Part shown: positions 60,825 through 64,000 of the stretch, in pieces
Position numbering within the stretch: position 1 is the first letter of the stretch
How the letters are laid out: each line of letters starts with the position of its first letter
Assembly: GCF_000383955.1 (NCBI RefSeq)
Contig: NZ_KB913013.1
Location: 539,694 to 603,693 of the forward strand
Source: Rudanella lutea DSM 19387
GTDB taxonomy: Bacteria; Bacteroidota; Bacteroidia; Cytophagales; Spirosomataceae
Length of the DNA stretch: 64,000 bases
Direction: 5' to 3'
Notes under the pieces: model-generated
Told to the model about the DNA's origin: nothing
Seen by the model: the letters and a program-made list of their open reading frames with translations, nothing else
Databases searched by the model: none
Position numbers and translations under genes: made by a program

Positions 60825-61869
60825 GCTATTACCCGGCGAATTACCCAACGTAACGGTACTGATTGCGGCCCGCAACGAAGAACTGACCATTCTGGACTGC
60901 CTCCGGTCAGTAGAGCGGCTCGATTACCCGACCGACCGCCTACAGGTACTGATTGGCAACGATAGCTCCTCCGACCGCACCGGTACGGTCGTGCGCGACT
61001 TTATCCAGGGCAAGCCCCAATTCAGGCTCATCGACATTACCGAACAGTTGCCCGATCTGGCCGGACCGGGTCTCGCTAGACCTAAGCTCAACGGGAAAGC
61101 TAACGTACTGGCCCAACTGGCCCACCACGCAACGGGCGAGTACCTGTTCACGACCGATGCCGACGCCCGCGTGCCACCCGGCTGGCTGCGGGCTATGCTG
61201 GCTCCGTTTGGGCAGCAAACCGATGGGCAGACGGTGGGTATTGTCAACGGGTGCACGCTCGTATCGGGGCACTCGGTTGGGGCAAAATTGCAGGCCGTTG
61301 AGTCGGCACTGGTGTTCAGGCTACTGGCGTTAGCAGCGCAAATGGGCGTGGCCCTCACTGGCGCGGGCAACAATATGGCGATCCGAAAAGAGGCCTACAC
61401 GGCAGTTGGTGGCTTTGAGGGGCAACCGTTTTCGGTAGTTGAAGATTACACCCTGTTTCAGTCGATTGTGCGAAAGGGCTACGGTTTCCGTCAGCTCATC
61501 AGCCCCGAAACGCTTGTCTGGACGCTACCTCCCCCTTCGATTGGGGCTTATTTCCGGCAACGCAAACGCTGGATGCAGGGCGTTTTCGACCTTCCTCTTT
61601 TGCTACGGCTCACCACCCTCGGTCAGTATTTGCTGCCCCCCCTGCTGCTCGTGCTGGCGTTTTGGTTTCCGGCCCTTGCGCTCGGTTTGTACACCGCCAA
61701 AGTACTTACCCAAACACTTCTTTTGGGTGATGGGTTAATTCGGTTACGACAAACGCGCTACTGGCATTATGTGCTTCTTTACGAGCCATACCAAACCATA
61801 GCTGGTCTGCTGTTGCTGCTCTATTATAGGTGGCCGGGCCAGGTGGAGTGGAAAGACCGGCGCTATTGA
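60817..61869 (+). CDS. Family 2 glycosyltransferase
   Basis: 350 residues from the ATG at 60817 (MSELLPGELPNVTVLIAARN). GNDSSSDRTG, FTTDADARVPPGW, the GGFEG motif, SVVEDYTLFQ and RQRKRWMQG complete the GT2 site. C-terminal helices at about 265-335 anchor it to the membrane. It is a partner of the GT2 at 58899 and of the deacetylase. Acceptor unknown. Confidence 0.9.
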   Translation: MSELLPGELPNVTVLIAARNEELTILDCLRSVERLDYPTDRLQVLIGNDSSSDRTGTVVRDFIQGKPQFRLIDITEQLPDLAGPGLARPKLNGKANVLAQLAHHATGEYLFTTDADARVPPGWLRAMLAPFGQQTDGQTVGIVNGCTLVSGHSVGAKLQAVESALVFRLLALAAQMGVALTGAGNNMAIRKEAYTAVGGFEGQPFSVVEDYTLFQSIVRKGYGFRQLISPETLVWTLPPPSIGAYFRQRKRWMQGVFDLPLLLRLTTLGQYLLPPLLLVLAFWFPALALGLYTAKVLTQTLLLGDGLIRLRQTRYWHYVLLYEPYQTIAGLLLLLYYRWPGQVEWKDRRY

Positions 61870-61898
61870 GTTGTCGGCTTCATCACACTAACCTGCCC

Positions 61899-62426
61899 AT
61901 GCATATGTCTCAGTCCACTTCGGACACGGCCCGCCAGCTACAGCAACTGGTTACCGATGTTGGTCAACATCTAAACGCCGACCGCTGTTTTCTGCACATC
62001 CGCAAACCCGAACAGGGTTTAGGCCGCATTGCTTACTGCTGGCGACGTGATGAAAGCATCCCCGACGCCATCCGGGCCGAGTGGGAAGAGGATGCCCGCA
62101 CCCTGCCTGATATAGATCCGTTGTTCCGGGCCGCCCTGCTCACCCAGCCCTCAGTGTATGTAGACGATGTAGAGACCGCCCCGGCCACCGTACTCAACCG
62201 CGATTTTGAGGCTCAGACCTTCGGACACCGGGCCCTTGTCCACGCCCACGTGGTTGAGGGCGATACCCTCTGGGGTATTCTGCAACCGTGCATGTTTGGG
62301 CAACCCCGGCACTGGACCGAAGCCGATCGGGCGTATATCGACAATCAGTTACCCCGGTTGTTAGCTTTACTAAAGGAAGAATGGAAACGAGAGAAAGAAG
62401 GCCCAAAGCAGGCAGGAAGCGAGTAG
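61899..62426 (+). CDS. GAF-domain protein
   Basis: 175 residues from the ATG at 61899 (61905 is equally possible). One GAF-like domain: LNADRCFLHIRK, then VYVDDVETAPATV and ALVHAHVVEGDTLWGILQPC, and a charged tail (KEEWKREKEGPK). No output domain. It resembles phytochrome-like or sensor GAF units that stand alone; ligand not known. Confidence 0.7.
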   Translation: MHMSQSTSDTARQLQQLVTDVGQHLNADRCFLHIRKPEQGLGRIAYCWRRDESIPDAIRAEWEEDARTLPDIDPLFRAALLTQPSVYVDDVETAPATVLNRDFEAQTFGHRALVHAHVVEGDTLWGILQPCMFGQPRHWTEADRAYIDNQLPRLLALLKEEWKREKEGPKQAGSE

Positions 62427-62439
62427 GACACGTTTCGGA

Positions 62440-62518
62440 CAGGATTACAGGATAAACAGGATTCATTCTGGTCGGAGAAAATCCGGGTTATCCTGTAATC
62501 TCTCCGGGCCACCCGGCG
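62440..62518. repeat. GGATTACAGGAT hairpin element, second copy
   Basis: Left arm ACAGGATTACAGGAT (from 62440) and right arm ATCCTGTAATC (to 62500) with the GC-rich flank CCGGGCCACCCGGCGG (62504-62519). The end of the preceding gene, AGGAAGCGAGTAGGA (62414-62428), is repeated at 62571-62585, so a short duplication flanks the element. No gene is seen in 62427-62645. Confidence 0.7.
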
Positions 62519-62645
62519 GTCCCAAAACTATTTTGGTAAGCCTGCCGTAAAAAACTTGTCCTGCACCAGAAAGGAAGCGAGTAGGATGAATTTCGCTCCG
62601 TTGTGCTTAGATTTTCCCATTCACACCTTGTAAACCAGCTATCCA

Positions 62646-64000
62646 TTGCTCCGTCGTGTTCGTCACATATTGCTTAGTTTTCAGTACTTCCTCATTTATT
62701 CGTGGGCGGTACTCCGGCATGTGCTGATGCACCTGCTCCTGCTGCTGGTGGCTTACCTGAGCCTGACAAGCGGGCCGCAGATCGACGACATTTTCCGGTC
62801 GCTCAACGCGAGTGATCCCAATTTTTTCACCAACCGGCCCTTCCGGATTGCCACGCTCTACACCGCCATCTGGGGGCTGAGCATCTGGTTTTGTGGGCGT
62901 ACCCTCCTCACCCTGGCCGATGTGCGAGGCCCGAAACTACTGGCTACGTTCCGGCGGTTTCCGCAACAGGAGTCCGAACGGGAGCGCGAACGACTCACGG
63001 TTTTTATCCGCATTGTTCCGATGCTGCTGGGCGTGTTGCCCCCCATACTGATTGCGATGGCGTTTGGGCGGGCCGAGAACGTGCAGCCGGTTTACGTGAT
63101 CTGGTTTGTGGTGCTCGCCCTGGGGCTGGGCGTCTGGTTTTTGTACCACCGGGCTCTGCTTCGCAAACTGCTGCCCGGCATTCGGTTCGATCCGTATCTG
63201 TACTACCCCGACCGGCGGCACTGGCATAATGTCTGGCTGGCTTCCAACAACCCAACCCGGCTGATTTACGCCTTTTTGGTGGGCAACTGGTTTTTGTGGA
63301 TGGCCATCATGTTTATCCCCGCCGACTGGATGATTTACCGTAAGCTCGGTCCGCTGGGGGTACTGCTCATCGGGTTTGTGTGGCTTACCCCGCTTGTATC
63401 AGTGCTTACGTACTGGAACCGCCCTACCCGACCGGTTCTGTTGTTGACGCTCCTCTGGATCATCTTTTGCAGTTTTTTTAACGACCATACCGAACTCCGA
63501 TTTTCCGACACCCGGCCGAGTGCGTTACTGGCCGCCCGCCCAACTGTACCGGCCCATTTCGACCGGTGGCTGCAAGCCCGGGCAAATTGGCCGGGCGACA
63601 CCTTGCCCGTTTTCATTGTGGCCACCGAGGGCGGGGGCATCCGAAGTCTGAACTGGACGGCGGGGGTACTGCACAAGCTCGATTCGTTGTTTCCGGCGTT
63701 TCGGCAACAGACATTTGCCATCAGTGGCGTATCGGGCGGGGGGGCCGGGGCCGCGCTATACGCTACATTCCAGCACGACCGGCGCACTCGCCCCCAACTG
63801 AAAACAAGCCAATTTCAACAGGCCATCGGTGAAGACTTTCTGTCGCCGGTGCTGGGGCCGCTTATTTTCCACGAATCGTTTCAGCGGATGCTGCCTGTTG
63901 CGGTGCAGCAACTCAACCGCAGCAACTGGCTCGAAGACGCCTGGAGCCTGTCGTACCAGAAGCACCTGCGGCTCGAAACCCTCGAAAAGCCCTTTATGGA
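62646..64000 (+). CDS. Membrane-anchored patatin-like phospholipase, 3' end cut by window edge
   Basis: The frame is open from 62634 to the right edge. A TTG at 62646 is the likely start (the first ATG, 62727, would cut into the first helix). About eight membrane helices come first (HLLLLLVAYLSL, TAIWGLSIWFCG, and others to about residue 275). The patatin region then begins with ATEGGGIRSLNWTAGVL (oxyanion hole) and the nucleophile Ser in ISGVSGGGAGAALY. The catalytic Asp would lie beyond the window. It would hydrolyse lipids at the membrane. Confidence 0.78.
   Translation, partial: MLRRVRHILLSFQYFLIYSWAVLRHVLMHLLLLLVAYLSLTSGPQIDDIFRSLNASDPNFFTNRPFRIATLYTAIWGLSIWFCGRTLLTLADVRGPKLLATFRRFPQQESERERERLTVFIRIVPMLLGVLPPILIAMAFGRAENVQPVYVIWFVVLALGLGVWFLYHRALLRKLLPGIRFDPYLYYPDRRHWHNVWLASNNPTRLIYAFLVGNWFLWMAIMFIPADWMIYRKLGPLGVLLIGFVWLTPLVSVLTYWNRPTRPVLLLTLLWIIFCSFFNDHTELRFSDTRPSALLAARPTVPAHFDRWLQARANWPGDTLPVFIVATEGGGIRSLNWTAGVLHKLDSLFPAFRQQTFAISGVSGGGAGAALYATFQHDRRTRPQLKTSQFQQAIGEDFLSPVLGPLIFHESFQRMLPVAVQQLNRSNWLEDAWSLSYQKHLRLETLEKPFM

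Noticed and set aside
1-64000. Insertion sequence, prophage, integron, tRNA or rRNA
   Set aside because: No transposase, integrase, phage structural gene or RNA-gene fold was seen on either strand by reading; a covariance-model search could still find a small RNA.

Overview
The window comes from a GC-rich (roughly 55-60%) aerobic heterotroph of the Bacteroidetes, most like the Cytophagales (Spirosoma/Rudanella type). The grounds are a SusC/SusD pair with ECF sigma and FecR, TAnnTTTG-type -7 promoter boxes, no Shine-Dalgarno dependence, and a set of intergenic repeats built from 7-8 base units. The species is inferred, not proven. No rRNA, tRNA, CRISPR array, transposase or prophage gene was seen.

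Layout. 1-11.4 kb: a glutaminase-like lipoprotein or periplasmic protein (cut by the left edge), a frameshifted esterase, a trans-4-hydroxyproline degradation operon (epimerase, FAD oxidase, DapA-family deaminase) with a divergent AraC regulator, then a DPP-IV-type S9 peptidase and an M1 aminopeptidase. 11.5-16.1 kb: an Hsp70-like protein, then a TonB receptor and lipoprotein behind a promoter carrying twin palindromes. 16.5-22.4 kb: MetE-like protein, aromatic-acid MFS carrier, a small VapBC-like pair, and a malonate module (MatB, MadL, MadM).

22.4-42.9 kb is the most striking part: an aromatic catabolic island, all on the + strand except one AraC gene. It starts with a regulator fusing an N-terminal MEDS sensor-like domain to a SARP/BTAD activator. 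Then come a class I P450, a two-piece PEP-synthase-like phosphotransferase, two paralogous HD hydrolases around an aldehyde dehydrogenase, an SDR, a [2Fe-2S] ferredoxin and a ferredoxin reductase. This gene content matches the phosphorylation-initiated 4-cresol pathway (CreHI, CreJEF, CreD, CreC, CreG) known from Corynebacterium glutamicum. It is followed by a full route from 4-hydroxybenzoate to central metabolism: PcaH, PcaG, PcaB, fused PcaD-PcaC, PobA, fused PcaI-PcaJ and PcaF. Read together, the island would turn a 4-alkylphenol, probably p-cresol, into succinyl-CoA and acetyl-CoA. Right after it lie fbp and pckA, the gluconeogenic genes needed for growth on such substrates.

45.7-64 kb: NHL-repeat protein, ScfR-like XRE regulator, orphan ABC ATPase, sigma/FecR/SusC/SusD uptake locus, GNAT acetyltransferase, RuvC, a membrane-glycan cluster (flippase-like protein, two GT2 enzymes, polysaccharide deacetylase), a GAF protein, and a membrane-anchored patatin cut by the right edge.

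Across the window, gaps inside operons are filled by several families of hairpin-forming repeats (CACTCWTT octads, AATGNNN heptads, GTCCAGTACTGA, GGATTACAGGAT, CCCCCTCCTG and CGCGGATGACAC elements). Some reach into coding sequence.
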